From Burhinus oedicnemus (taxonomy: Eukaryota; Chordata; Aves; Charadriiformes; Burhinidae), in the NCBI GenBank assembly GCA_008921705.1, contig VFFE01006711.1, positions 69,172 to 133,171 of the forward strand: DNA of 64,000 bases, read 5' to 3'. Positions 38,001 to 50,203 of this stretch are shown here, piece by piece (within the stretch, counting starts at the first letter, position 1; each line of letters starts with the position of its first letter). The position numbers were made by a program, and so were the translations under genes. The notes beneath the pieces were generated by a model. It saw only the letters and a list, made by a program, of their open reading frames with translations. It did no database searches and was not told where the DNA came from.

Positions 38001-41000
38001 AAGTGTACGTATTTTATTTTTTTTTTAGCTGTGTCAACCTGCCTGTTTACTTGACCCTGTAATTAGAATCATGCCATTAGCCGTTCAGATAAAGGTTGTA
38101 GTTACAGATGTGGTAAACAAGGGCTAGGAATAAAAGAAAAGAAAATTCTGCAAAGCACTAGCAGACTCATGAGTAAAGAGGTGAGTGAAAAATTTCTAAG
38201 GTGACTAGGTCATTTCTAGGAATGTTCCAGATCCAACGCTTGTCCACTGCTCATTCTGTTTCTGTGGTATTAGAGCCCCTAAAATCAAGCTGGATACACC
38301 TGTTCTTATGTAAGGATGGCTGCTGCATCAGTGTCTGTCAAGAATGAGCCTAAGCCCACTCTAAGGCGGAGATTTGCAAACAAGCTGAGTGTGTGCTAAA
38401 AGGAAACAGGGAGAAAACAAACTACTTCTTTGTCTGGGCCTTGGGATTCCCTTGCTTTCAGTGAGGATGGTCTAAGTTAATAGCATGCACTTGATCATCA
38501 CCAAATGGTTGATGTTGATCAGAAAAGTCAACCGTGAAGTGTCTCTTTAAGAATGTTGATGGTGTTTGCAATCAGGCAGGATCTGCAGGCAGTATGAGTT
38601 CGGCTGTTTTTTCCACTGTTTGGACAACAGATGCTGTATGACAAGTTTGCATATTCAGTAATGTAGCATCATGGAGCTAAGTCAGGAGGACACTCAGCGT
38701 TTAGACTCTTTCTTTATTCAGCTCCCTGAAGACACTATAGATATAACCAAATCTATATATAGTTATAACTTGCTAGGGCACCTCTATCACAAAACCACCC
38801 ATGGGTTGATGAGGAGGATCCCAACATGAATAAAGCTTAGGCTTGGAGTATGTCTCTTTGTAGCTGCCTCCTACGATGACAGGCTGGCAGAGCCCAAGGT
38901 GGCTTTCAGCTAATTCAGCTACCACCAAAAGGTGCATAGACTTCAATATAGGTTTACAACAGCCTGTCAGGAACTTGGAGTGCTTTCCTATGTGACTAAA
39001 GCCTGTGTCACTGCATCTCAACTGATGTCAGTATTCAAGCTAACTGGATTACATTCGTGTCTGTAGGAGTCGTACCTCCCCAAAGCAGTGGGAAGATGAC
39101 TTTAAGATATGTAAGAATTTTTAATAATCTGGGTTTATGTCTTTACCTGCTTCCCACTTGCCGCATACCTTTGAAAAAGCTGTCTTAATGCTTTGCACCT
39201 GGAAGTACTAGCTCTTGACCTCTGCAAAACAGAAATGTATTTCACTGAGAAATTCTCAGAGTTTCTTTGGGTGAGGTGCTGTGTAAGTGCAAACAATTTT
39301 TATTAATAGTCAATTCATGTGCATAATAAAAAAATAGGTTCCCACTATAAAGAAGGTTATATTATTCAATATATCTAAATTACAGCCACAGGAAAGCTGC
39401 ATGTATATGTTCTGTTTGGAGTTATAGGTGCTACATTATACTATATACTCTTGTACATTATTGCTTTCTGAGAGATATACAGTCTATGTCACTCGAGATG
39501 GGAAAAACATGTCTTTCAGTAAAAAGACATTTCCAAGGCTAGATGCACTAATATTTTATGAAAACATAAATAAGTGAAGCAGATTCATCAGAAAGATAAT
39601 GCGAAAACAACATTATTTTTGCTGGGGTGGAGGATAGTTTAAAAATAAAAATCAAACCCCTAAACAGGATCTCTCTAGGTTATCTGCTTTCAAATTCTAA
39701 GCAGCGGAAGGGCTGTTCTCTCCTTAAAATGCAAAACCTCAGAAAAAAATAAATGTCTCATCCTTTTGAAAAATCCATCCCTAAATGTCATAAAATATTA
39801 CTCGGTAGTCTGTCAAGTCATTCACACTGAAGGCTGCTGTGGTCCAGCTTGAGTTTAATCTAAAGTGAAATTAGCCCACGTTTCCTCCTTCTGGGTCAGA
39901 CTTTCATCCCACGCAGGTTCTTTCCCAGGGGTTCTCCAGGGACAGGGTGGTCATAATCAGAGACAGCATTAATCATGATGAATGTCTAATAGAAGTGATT
40001 TTCAGAGGTACAGAGAGTAAGGCAGGTACCCAGCTCTCAGCAAGTGCCTTTAGCGAATACTCTTTATACTCAAGTCTCCTTTTTAATGTGTTTCAATCCA
40101 GATAAAATGTTACACCTTGCTGATTTGTGGAAAGCAGCAAAGATAAGTTTTTCCCCTGTTTGAACATGTGGAAGAGCCCCTTTTCCCCTTCAGTCTGTGA
40201 ATGTTTGCAATAATCTTGGTTACTAGCAGGTGGGTGTGTTTTTGGGGCTATCTTTGGTGCTTTGGCAAATGAGCAATGAATCTCTGAACTAGATTGACAG
40301 TCCTTATGCATGACGGCACAGGAGCACGCCTTGCTTCCTTCTCTAGACCGTACTTCTTGTCCATCGGTCTGGTCATTGGTAGTGTCTGGGGCCAGGAAAA
40401 TCAATGGACCTGGCCACCACCACATTGCAGGGGAGTGAAAGGGTGAAAGGCTTCCAGCAGTCACCCAGTAAGCGAGAATGCAGTGGGTAGGGGTAGGTTA
40501 GGTTCACCCTGGCTGAAGCTGCCTCCATTCCTCTCAGACTGCTGGGGGATCCAACACAGAGGAGGGATATCCAGACCCCCTCCTCTCAGCCGGGTGAGGG
40601 CAGGCAGGTAGCAAGACTGCAGGCAGGCAATATTTGAGGTTTTAACAGTACAGTGATCAGAGAGCAAGCTCAGCCTCTATCTCTAACTTCTGTTTTCACT
40701 TGCTGATAGCCACCTGTGAATAGTTCGGCAGGGAAAGGTGCCACAATCTTCATCGTCTATTTAGCTCTTTGCTTCAAGTTGGTAACAATGGGTTCATTGC
40801 CTACCAAGTGCGGTCTGTGCTGTGATGGGCACACACACAGTAAAGATTCAGACCCCCTTCCCAAATTATTTCATGTGAACCACCAAACAGTGCCTGTAGA
40901 ATGACTGTTCTCATCACTCTGGGAGTTGGAGGTCTTCTTAAGTGCTACCCACTGTTGTTAGCTCCAAAGGCCTTTTATTCATATTCTTCAAAATATTATT

Positions 41001-41506
41001 CTTCTCTTTCCAGCCCCTCTTTCAGCCTTGCTTCTTGGAAAGTGCCCATCCCACCACCTTGGTCCCAAAACTCATTTTCACTATCAGAGCTCTATGAAGG
41101 CTCACAGATCATGAGCCTAGTTTAAATTGACCAAGTGATGCATTGAAGATATATCATTAGCTAGATATAGGTATAAGATTCTCCTTTTCTTCATGATTCC
41201 CTCCTTTTCTGCAACCCCCTGCATCCCTTTAGCATAAGAGCAAATAGAGCCTCAAACCTTGTGTTTTCCAGACACAGATTATCACTGCCCTCCAGATCTT
41301 GCTTACTCATTTGTGTGTCTGTTCTGTTTTCCTTCTCAGTGGTCTTGGGTATTTTCCTTTGAAAGCAAGGGAGGAATCTTGATGTCATTCAGGGAACAGA
41401 GAGAAGAAGGGGGGGAAAAAAAAAAAGGAAGCTCAGGGTTTTTTTGTGCATTTGACTTTTTTTGCTCTTAATGGCTAATTGCTTCTCTCTTCAAAGCCTT
41501 GACGGG

Positions 41507-41526
41507 NNNNNNNNNNNNNNNNNNNN
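41507..41526. other. Assembly gap (20 N)
   Basis: Twenty N flanked by GACGGG on the left and G12 (41527-41538) on the right. The missing bases lie inside a G-rich tract, a usual cause of sequencing drop-out. The N count may be a placeholder rather than a measured length. Confidence 0.98.
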
Positions 41527-41538
41527 GGGGGGGGGGGG
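41527..41538. repeat. Poly-G run beside the gap (G12 or longer)
   Basis: Twelve G immediately after the gap, with GGG before it. The true tract length is unknown because it is interrupted by the gap. Confidence 0.9.
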
Positions 41539-44500
41539 CAAGTAAAGAACTGAGCTGTAGTTTATCACTGCTTCATCGTTTGACTGTCATTTTTGAAAAT
41601 TTCCCCAAGTAGCAACAACATTTAAAAGGGGCTTGGCACTGAGCAGCTGGCACTGCTGGCACACGGCAAATTGTGCTGCTGTTTAGACAAGCAAGCTGGG
41701 GTGAGAGAGTGCTCTGTGGGGTGAGAACATGCATTTGTAATGGTGGATGTGTTTGATGGGCTGCGTTGTGGATTTGTTTCCATATTTGTTTCCATATGGA
41801 TTGAGAAGAAGAATCTAACCCTACTAACAAGGAGGTTTTAGATTGAAAAGAGTTGTTCAAAGTATCTGTAGCTTGGATTTTTCTGAAAGACTTTTCACTG
41901 TCAATTCTTTTTTGATCAGTGGTGTCCCTCCCAAAAAACCCACACACAAATGCGTGCAAGCAGATCTGAAAACACCTGGTAGCCAGTCTCAGCTGCTATA
42001 AGCTAACAGTGCAAAGTGTTTTACAGACTAATTATCTAGATCTGTATGTTAAAGGATTATTGCATCTGCTCCTGAAATTAAATTTGATCAGTATTTTTAG
42101 AGGACTTTTTTTTTTTTAAGAGGGAAGGCATGAAAGATGAAAAATACTGCTTTTCCAAGGGTGGCACAGTCTTTGGGAAGGACTACTTCAATGCAGAATA
42201 GAAATAGGAATTAAAAGTAGAGAAGATGAAGGAATCTGAAGGATCTGTTAAAGATAATCCTAAGGGAACAGAGAACGTCAAATCCAGGTCTCTGAAGTGC
42301 ATGCATTATGGAATTTACATGGTGTAGATGTGTTCAATGATCACCAGACTGGCTTTTCTAAAGCTAGGAAAAAAAAAAATTGAAGGATTTCAGAAATTTC
42401 CTTCTGAAGAAGACAGGAGTTTCCTTTTTTAGTGATCAATATTTTTAAGAAGCAGTGAAATAAAAATGAACAAAAAAGTCTTTCCTCTCTGCATCGTACC
42501 TGAAATATATCATCTTCTAGGGCAGAATGTATTTGGGCTTATTTAACAACATGCAGTGAAACTACAACAATGTTTGTGAGGAAAGGAAGAAGGAAATCGC
42601 CTCTTTCTGAAGCTGAAGGGGAAATTTAGGCAGAGAAAATGTAATTAGCCAAGCTAAAAAATGCCTGAGAGAACAGAAATTGCCAGCATCATTCCTGCAG
42701 TGTTTTGACAACTTTAATGAAAGCAAGTGGTCACCACAGTTGTTTTAAGTATAGTCTGGAGGCCTGCAGTGAAAAAAAACAACAAACCCAACCAACCAAA
42801 AAACCAAACCAAATAACTACAATTACTTCTTGGGAGGGGGACGTGACTTATTTATTTTAGTACTTGTCATAAATATGTAATCCACAGCTAGGATATCTGG
42901 GGAGGGTAAGTATATTTTCCAGTCATTCAAAGGGAAATTTGCTTAGATGTTGGTGTTCAGTTAGTAAAAGCATTTATCTAAATGCAGCTTTTAAGATTTA
43001 ATAAGACTTTACATATGTGAGGGAAACTACTTTAATATGCCTATCAATGTTCTTCCATATTCAGGAACATAAAGAAGGGAGGCTTCATCTCTGCTACCCC
43101 ACCACCTTGAGGTGACCCTGCTTCTTGCAGTATTAAGAATAGGCCCGTTTAAAAACGGTTTGTTCTGTGGCCCTGAAATGTCCCTATGCTATATAAGGAT
43201 ATCATGTAACAGTATGTGTTAAAGCAGCTACAATAAAAGGTAGGATAGGAAAGGAGGAAAAGCAAAAAGAAATAAGAAAACCAAAAGTTCTTTATGCAAG
43301 AAGATCTGATTATTAGACTATAGCCTTGTTAAGCTGAGTATAATCAGAATAATTAACATGTTTTGCTCTTATTTTAATTGTGATTATAGCTGGAGTAATT
43401 TGAAAAATATAAATTTGATTATCATGTTAAACAAGATCCTTTTACCCTGCTTAAATTACAGGGTAATTTAGTAAATTATTAAGGTCTTTGGTGAAAATAA
43501 GAACAAGGTCCATTTTAAATTAAAAATAACGGTGTACAGACTACTAAGTGAATTGGAATGAAAACTTAGGGGGGGAAAAAAGAATCCCAAGCCTGTCCTG
43601 GAAATGGTTTACAAGCTTTTAAATGCAAATATATCAAAGCTTTTCATAGGCCATGGATCTCACTTTTAATAGCTATTCCACTGTTTGAAAATCAGCCTCG
43701 TAGGCTCTCTCACTTGGTTAACATTAATTTTACTAGTCTCAGAACTTGATCCAAAATCTACTGAAGTCAATAAAAAAACCTCACTTTGAATGCCAAATCA
43801 AATTATTAGCATGTCAGAAGAGCTTCCTCTTACAGTATCCCACCATTGCATCATGGAAAACCAGAGCACAGGAAAACATTTGGCAAGAAGGTGAGATTTT
43901 CTTTATGAGCCTGCGGTCAAGCTGGGCTCACAGGCAACGTACTGGATTTCATCAGATCCTCTAATGTGTCATTTCAGTAGGTGTTAGAACCTCTAAATCT
44001 TTGAGGTGTTTCTGAGGTTACCCTAATAAGTGTCATCTTTTATTTTTCAGTCGGATTCATACTAAGGCTCCATATATAAGCCCACATATTTAACACGTAG
44101 TTAATGTATTAGTTTCATATGCTACTCAAATACTGTTGTGGTTTCCCTACCAGAGATTGCTGCGTGGTCTACTATATTAAAAAGATAAATAAAATGAAAT
44201 ATGTACAAAATCCTCCTGGTAGTTTTGTAGTCAACAATGTATACATATCAGGAAACCAGTACTGCAGTCAACAGTTAATATCCTGTATATCATTCTTAGG
44301 TTGCTCTTGTACACCTGACATCCACCATAAAACTTAGTCAAGGGTAACTATTTGCAAAAAGGATTTATGGTGTCTTGCAAAATAATCTTTATGCTGATGC
44401 TTAAAAGAAAATATCAGTGACGTCATCTGAAATGAGAGCTTTTAAAATGCTGGCCAGGCAAGCAACTGAACCTGGGTATTCAAAGTGTTATTCTGTTTAC

Positions 44501-45712
44501 TTGTGTGTGTATTTGCACATTATGTACCTTTTTACTGCCTTATGTGTATTGAAATATCTAATATTCATATGTGTATTTAGAATTTCCTTTACACCTAAAA
44601 GAAATTTCTTGCAATTACTCTGCATTAAGTTCAAAGTTGCTGTTGCCTTCTACATCTAGTATTATGTATGAGGTAAGACAAGAGAACTACTATGGTCTCA
44701 TCTGCCCTTAACACCCGTGTCTGGATAGTCAAGACCAGACAAGTGACGGGAAGACTAAAAAGGTCTAAAAACATTAAATAATTTGTCTAGATCTGTAAGA
44801 CCACTGGTGAAATGGAAACATGTATCCCAGTGTAAATCCTATCCTTGTGTCCTATGAATTTGACAGTGCTTTTTTCCTCAGAAGATTTCCGATTCAGTCA
44901 AAATGCTGCTGAGAACTTGCACATCTGCTAAATCAATGGAAAGTCAGCAGCATATAGGAAGTTGATGGAGGCCAAACAAAGGACAGCATCACACTTGTTG
45001 ATTAGGTTGAATCACAGGTAACTGCAATTTCTTGTGCTTTAATTTTTCATTAATTAAAAGTAATAAATTATTTTTTATCAAACTCAGCTGAAGGGAGTAG
45101 TTGTGGATGATGTATAGTAATCAGTAGTTAATGGCAACTTGCAACAATGGTGTATTTGATAGCTGGCTTTAGTGCAAACTGTTTCTTTTTAAAGTAGAGT
45201 TGCTTTGCCTTTCCTAACTCGTGCAAATGTTCAAGGTGCTGTGAAACTTATTCCAATCTACAAATGGTGGCACGAGCTAATTCTGTTTCTTCTAGGCTGG
45301 TGACATGTAGAATGGGCTTCTGTTATCAGGCTTTCAGGAAGATGAGAGGCTGTTTGTACTTAAACTTCCAGAGACTGGCATCTTCCTGTAGCTGCTTTTT
45401 CGTTTGGTTGGTTGAGGTTTTTTGATTCTGGTCTAGTGGTCGCACTGGGCAAAAGATCCTCCCTGATTAATTTTGTATTAGGAGCTTCATCCTAGTTCTT
45501 GAGGAGACTGTGAGAAAGAGTGACTTTAAGTTCTGAGTAGTATAAGCAGCAGCCAAAACTGACTTGTCTTTGATTTTTCTTTCTCTTCCTAGATGTTGCT
45601 AATATCAATACATTGTGCGCAAATATGAATGCTAAGTTTCTAGTCAATGCCTAATCACTACGATTGATTGAGGTAACTTCAGAATTCCTTGTGGGAGAAA
45701 TGTCTTTATCTG
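41539..45712. other. Downstream intron; nothing coding recognised
   Basis: A 128-codon open frame on the minus strand (41573-41959) has no recognisable domain and no splice context. There is an A/C low-complexity tract at about 42772-42812 and an 'actgaagtcaataaaaaaac' motif near 43760 that may be an old repeat relic. No RNA gene was seen. Confidence 0.55.
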
Positions 45713-45800
45713 GTATTTACAAGTGAGGAAATCTGAGGTGCAAGACACCCACAAGACTATGCGAGAAATCAGATACAGCTACGAATACTAGTTCAGAGTT
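45713..45800 (-). mobile_element. Probable MIR SINE fragment (ancient), reverse orientation
   Basis: On the + strand 'atttacaagtgaggaaatct' then 'gaggtgcaagacacc', '..agaaatcagatacagct..' and 'actagttcagag' parallels the MIR reverse complement (ttacagatgaggaaactgaggcacagag...cacacagc.agtcagtggcagagc...aactagaacccag). The order is preserved across about 85 bp, with many substitutions. Judged by eye. Confidence 0.45.
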
Positions 45801-47341
45801 GCAAATGACATCTTCACTACATTTATTAAACCTATAAGGGCATATTCATGTATAACTGGCTACAAAATTATCCTTGCACCCACTGAATAATGTCATGAGT
45901 TATTGCTGCAGAATGTTGTACAGGTACTAACAGAGTGTGTGTGCTTACTTTTTTTGAAGGATCACTAAAGTTTTAACGCTGTCAATTGACTGCGTGATAG
46001 CAATGTAACACAGACACTTTCAATGTGTTCGGTTGCTTCAAACCACTTTGCAGTTTTGCTGCGTATTTAATTGAACTCTTCTAGGGAGATCACGATTATT
46101 GAATTTATTATCTATTTACTGCTCAAAAACAGGTGGAGAAAAAGACATTTGTATACTTTGGTCATCACTACTTATAGGGAAACAGCCACGTGACTTAACT
46201 AATCTAATAATACCAACTAAATTAGTTTGTCATCATATATAATACAATCTGCAGACCTAAGAAGACATGCATTTTTATTATTCACTGGGTATTCTCTGAA
46301 TTAAGTTTTTACATTTTTTTGAAGAAAAAGCAGGGTCAGGTGTGACAGGACTGTGGTCCTTATGTAGGGTCTTCTGTGTTGTCATATAAGCGATAACCAT
46401 ATTCCATGCACTGCAGAGTACATTTGATAATTCAATAGATTACATTCAATCACTATCCTATTAAGCGTACCAAAGATTTTTTTACTGCACATAATACCAT
46501 TATTTGGATGAGAGGTTAATCTGCTGTTATAGAGTACCCCAAGATATTTTTTTTTATAAACCATAAAGCAGATAAATCCTTTTTTTTTTTTTTTTTCCCC
46601 AAAATTAAAGAGGTGCTATATTCTACCTTAGGGGTCTAATGGTTTCATTTTAGAGGGTAGATGGAATGAAACTTTTCTAATTATGAGGGATTTTAGTCAA
46701 GTGAGCTGTAATTTTTTTTTTTTAAATTACATCCATCAAAACATTTTATTCCTGTTGATTTGTTTCTTCATTCTAAAATGAGAGTGAAGAATGCTTGCCA
46801 TCCTGGAATATTCTTCAGGAGTGATGCTAGAACATCAACATCCCTAACACCTACCTTTGGTCCAGAAGGCATGCCAAGGGGCTGGATCGGTGGATATGAG
46901 CTAGCTAGATGGATGGCAGAAGTTGCCTACTGGTTTACTAAACAGAGATGTTTAAGACCTAGGCTTTTGCAGAGTTGCTAAGAGAACTTGAGCAGTAGCA
47001 CTTCCTGAGTAAGGTTCTTGGGACTTCTGGACCCCTGGGTCAGCAGGTGGCCTCATGATGATGCCAAGACTATTAATGCGTCAGTGTAGGAGCTCCAAGG
47101 ATGTCTGTTTTGGCACTGTTTTCACCCTTTTCTGTCCCTTGGGTCCAAATCAAGATGTTCCCCAGGCTGACCATTGATAAACCATCTTTTGACAATGGAT
47201 GTTCTGTTGGTTTGCTGAATTTCACCTGCCAAGAAAGTCTGAAATATGAGTATCCACTGATTCTTGTAACAGAAGATGCCAGTTAAAACAGCTGCTAATT
47301 TACCCAGTGCATCCTAGAGAGAGATGTACATAAAGCGTGAC
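45801..47341. other. Downstream intron; simple repeats only
   Basis: Contains a T17 run at 46580-46596 and a T11-type run near 46712. No gene recognised. Confidence 0.55.
46580..46596. repeat. Poly-T run (T17)
   Basis: Seventeen T followed by CCCC. Mononucleotide tract. Confidence 0.9.
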
Positions 47342-47419
47342 ACTGATGGAATACACACGTGTACATGCATATGTGCAATCATACTGATGGAATACACACA
47401 CATACATGCATGCAATCAT
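47342..47419. repeat. Diverged tandem duplication, 41 + 37 bp, CA/TA-rich
   Basis: Unit 1 (47342-47382) and unit 2 (47383-47419) both begin ACTGATGGAATACACAC and end GCAATCAT, with ACATGCAT in between. Unit 2 is 4 bp shorter in the middle. A CATACATATACA stretch follows. Confidence 0.9.
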
Positions 47420-50170
47420 ACATATACAGATATATACATACCAAAGGAGAAAGGGTGAACTTCTGGGTCCTAGTGAACAGCTATCCCAGCCCTCTGCGCA
47501 GTATATCAAATTTTCATCCCACAGACGTTACAGAGCAGGGGGAAGCTCTGGGGTGGTTTTGCAGTTGTGAGTTTGGTAATGGCTCCCAGTCATTGCAAGA
47601 TATTGCTGACAGGATCTGCACCAGCTTTAGAGAAGTCTCTTCTTGATCATTTCCTCCTAGTCAGGGTTTAAAGTACCCACTGGACCGTGAAGCAGTGTAA
47701 CACCATTTCTGACCGCATGCCATTGAATTTCTTGCAGTTGAATTGCTTGTCACTGTTCAGGTATCACAGGTCTACTGGGTGATACTCAGCCTGCAGACGA
47801 AGAGATCCAAATGTATTATCCTGCTTGCTACTGTTTTGCTTTACCATAGACTTCGTTTGTGTCTTTTATGAAGTCACTGAAGTCAGGATCTATGAAGGTC
47901 TTAGATGCCTTGCTCCCCGGCTTCACAAGAGTTAAACAAGAGCTGGATTCCTTCTTGCTTTTACAGTCTGGGCCAAAGTCTAATGTCAGCCTAAATTTCT
48001 GACAAGGAGACCACACAGATGGAAAGCGCTGTGAAGGTCTCCTCATTTCTTATCTGTTCTCAGGGTTTGGGAACTGTAGCTTTTCTCATCAGTGTGTTGT
48101 GTAGCCAAGTATTAACAGCTAGTAGCTACTCAGATATTGCTGTAATGAATAGATATATTCATAGATATATAAAGCTGTATTCTTTACTATTAATTTAGTA
48201 GTGGTTTGCCTGCATTCACCCACGCTCAGGTATGCACTGAGCCCTGCTCCTCTCTGGCTTCCCCTTCGTTGCTGTGGAGTGAGCTTGCATGCCTGATGTT
48301 CTGAACCAGCAAAACTCGGTGTCTGCCTTGCAGATTTCTGAATAAGTCACTGCAAGTGCCAGTCCACGGGGGGACACTGAGGCCTTTTCTGTGAATCAGG
48401 ATTTATTTGCTTTTGAAGTGTTAATACTAGAGAGGAGGAGGAGATGTCTTCCTCAGCTGCCTTAAGGAAGTAATTTACTATTTTAATATGTTGCTATGGA
48501 TTAAGAGGACTGCTGAAGGGCAGAATGGCAACCTCCTCTTTGATCCAGATGACTGACTCTGTAGGTGGTGGTTGTTAGAAAGGAGAAACAGCTCCATCCG
48601 TCCTATGACTCCAGCTGTAGGGAGCCATAAAGCTGGTTTATATCAGGCCAGGTTTTCTATGCAGGTTGCGTCAAAGCCTGGCCAATTCTTTTTGCATTCC
48701 TATTTCTAACACTCTGCCTTTCCTAGCTGTCTACAGGGCTAATGCTCTTATTTAGGCTTTCAGCATCTCATGTCTCAATTTTTGCAATGTCCTTTCCCCT
48801 AGCCCTGACAAATGTGGTATGGTCCTCTCCCATTCATTCAGATTGAAGCTGCAGAAATCGGACACCTAGCTTTCTGCTTCAGCCATATGACACATGTTTT
48901 TGAAACACTCCCCGGCTTAATGCACTAAAAATAGGGCTTCCAGCCTTCATTGTGCAGATCTCACTACCTTTGCCATATCTCATGGCATATTAGGAGGTAA
49001 CTGCTGCCTCTGATTAACCTGTGATGCTAGTCTCCGCTTCTGCTTGCAACCTTTTCAATTAAGTGCCTTTATGTGGTTTCTCAGTGTGCCCATCGTGCAT
49101 GGGAGGAGATGCTTTCTAGGGAACATCCACTACCTTATGCCAATACTTTCCTTAAACACAAAAGGGGGGTTTCTCTTTATTTTTTTTTCCTTTTTCTTCT
49201 GTCATTCACACAAAACCTTTATCGTAGTTGGGTTTGGGCTCACTTTTGGCTGCCTTTAGTTTATACCTTTGCAGTTACTGTACTGCATAGTTCTCTGAAA
49301 AAGACCACTGTCTTGTTGATATTTGCATTTTAGTTAGAGCAACAGACTCCTGGAATACGATTGGGCTGCTGAGATGCTGAGTTAACACAAGTAATAATTA
49401 ATGAAGTAGTTGGAAAGAGCTATACAAAGTAATGAACCAGACAGGGAGCAGACAGTCAGCTGTCTGCTGGAAGAAAAAGTAGAGGAAAAAAAGATGGTTA
49501 ATGTGAGGGAACCAGAGGAAGGAAGAAAAGAAAGGATGGAGTCGAGGTGGGGGGAGGTAGTGAGAGGATTAACAAGAGGGGATTTACAGAATCACAGGTA
49601 GGGGGTTCTTGCAAATCAAGTTGTTTTTTTTTTTTGTTTGATGTGCACACAATGCATTAAATCATTTGCATAACATTCCCAGGCCCTCTAGTTTAATCCT
49701 TACAGTTCTGAAAGATTCTTTGTTTGAGAGGGATTAAATTCTCTAAAGAATTTAGGGCCAGGTCTACAAGGAGGGTTAGCACCAACTCCTTTCTTCTATT
49801 GACTGTGGTGGGAGTTACACACCTAATTAGGACTTAATATTTAGCCTTCTGTGGATTTAGGACTTTGTTAATTTTTATTGTATCTATGGAAGGTTGATAT
49901 TTAATTTGTCTGAAATAAGAGTGGAAAAAATGTAATTTAGGGTCAAAAAAAACTTGTTTGATTTCCTCATTGGCTTCAGTTCTGGGGAGAATTAAACATT
50001 TTACTATTCATTTTTATTAAAATGCTGAAATTTGCAAAACAGAGTAATGTTTTGGGACACATTTTTTAAACATTTAATTTTGAAGTGGTTAAAATAGAAC
50101 ATTTGGGCTTTCCTGATGTTTTTTCTGCTGAAAATGTTTCAGGTGAAACTAGTTTCTGAGACTGCCAGGT
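47420..50170. other. Downstream intron; purine-rich patch and possible repeat relic
   Basis: A purine-dominated + strand occurs at about 49455-49570 (GAGGAAGGAAGAAAAGAAAGG and similar). A possible old amniote repeat lies at about 49752-49845. No coding or RNA gene was recognised. Confidence 0.55.
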
Positions 50171-50203
50171 TATGCGACTTTACAGTGTCTGTAAAGTCGC
50201 ATA
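50171..50203. repeat. Perfect 15-bp inverted repeat with a 3-nt loop
   Basis: Left arm TATGCGACTTTACAG (50171-50185), loop TGT, right arm CTGTAAAGTCGCATA (50189-50203). The arms are exact complements over 15 bp, and beyond a one-sided mismatch CAGG/CCTG can extend the stem. Each arm holds a CpG, unusual in this CpG-poor region. The stem is too short for a typical pre-miRNA and is not a transcription terminator in a eukaryote. A near-perfect arm pair with a tiny loop is the kind of product expected from a replication template switch, but that is inference. Confidence 0.95.

Larger units (their letters stand above)
22234..41506. other. Downstream intron, first part; no exon found
   Basis: I looked for the next SORCS exon (expected to start in phase 0 and to carry the SSDEGATYQKYRL Asp-box) and did not find it. 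Contents: A17 at 24445-24461, C10 at 25152-25161, a T/G-rich stretch at about 28238-28276, a 10-bp inverted repeat at 32023-32047, two A11-12 runs near 33948-33985 and a G/A run at about 41405-41430. Short open frames are unsupported. Confidence 0.6.

Noticed and set aside
41573..41959. 128-codon open frame, minus strand
   Set aside because: No recognisable domain, no splice or promoter context, lies next to a gap; length expected by chance.
44665..44720. 'tatggtctcatctgccctta' resembling an old CR1 3' end
   Set aside because: Too short and diverged, no terminal 8-bp repeats.
46382..46564. Minus-strand frame with KKKYLGVLYNSRLT, faintly like the LINE RT 'YLGV.LDS.L' motif
   Set aside because: Only one short motif agrees; no neighbouring RT motifs in any frame, so a chance match is more likely.
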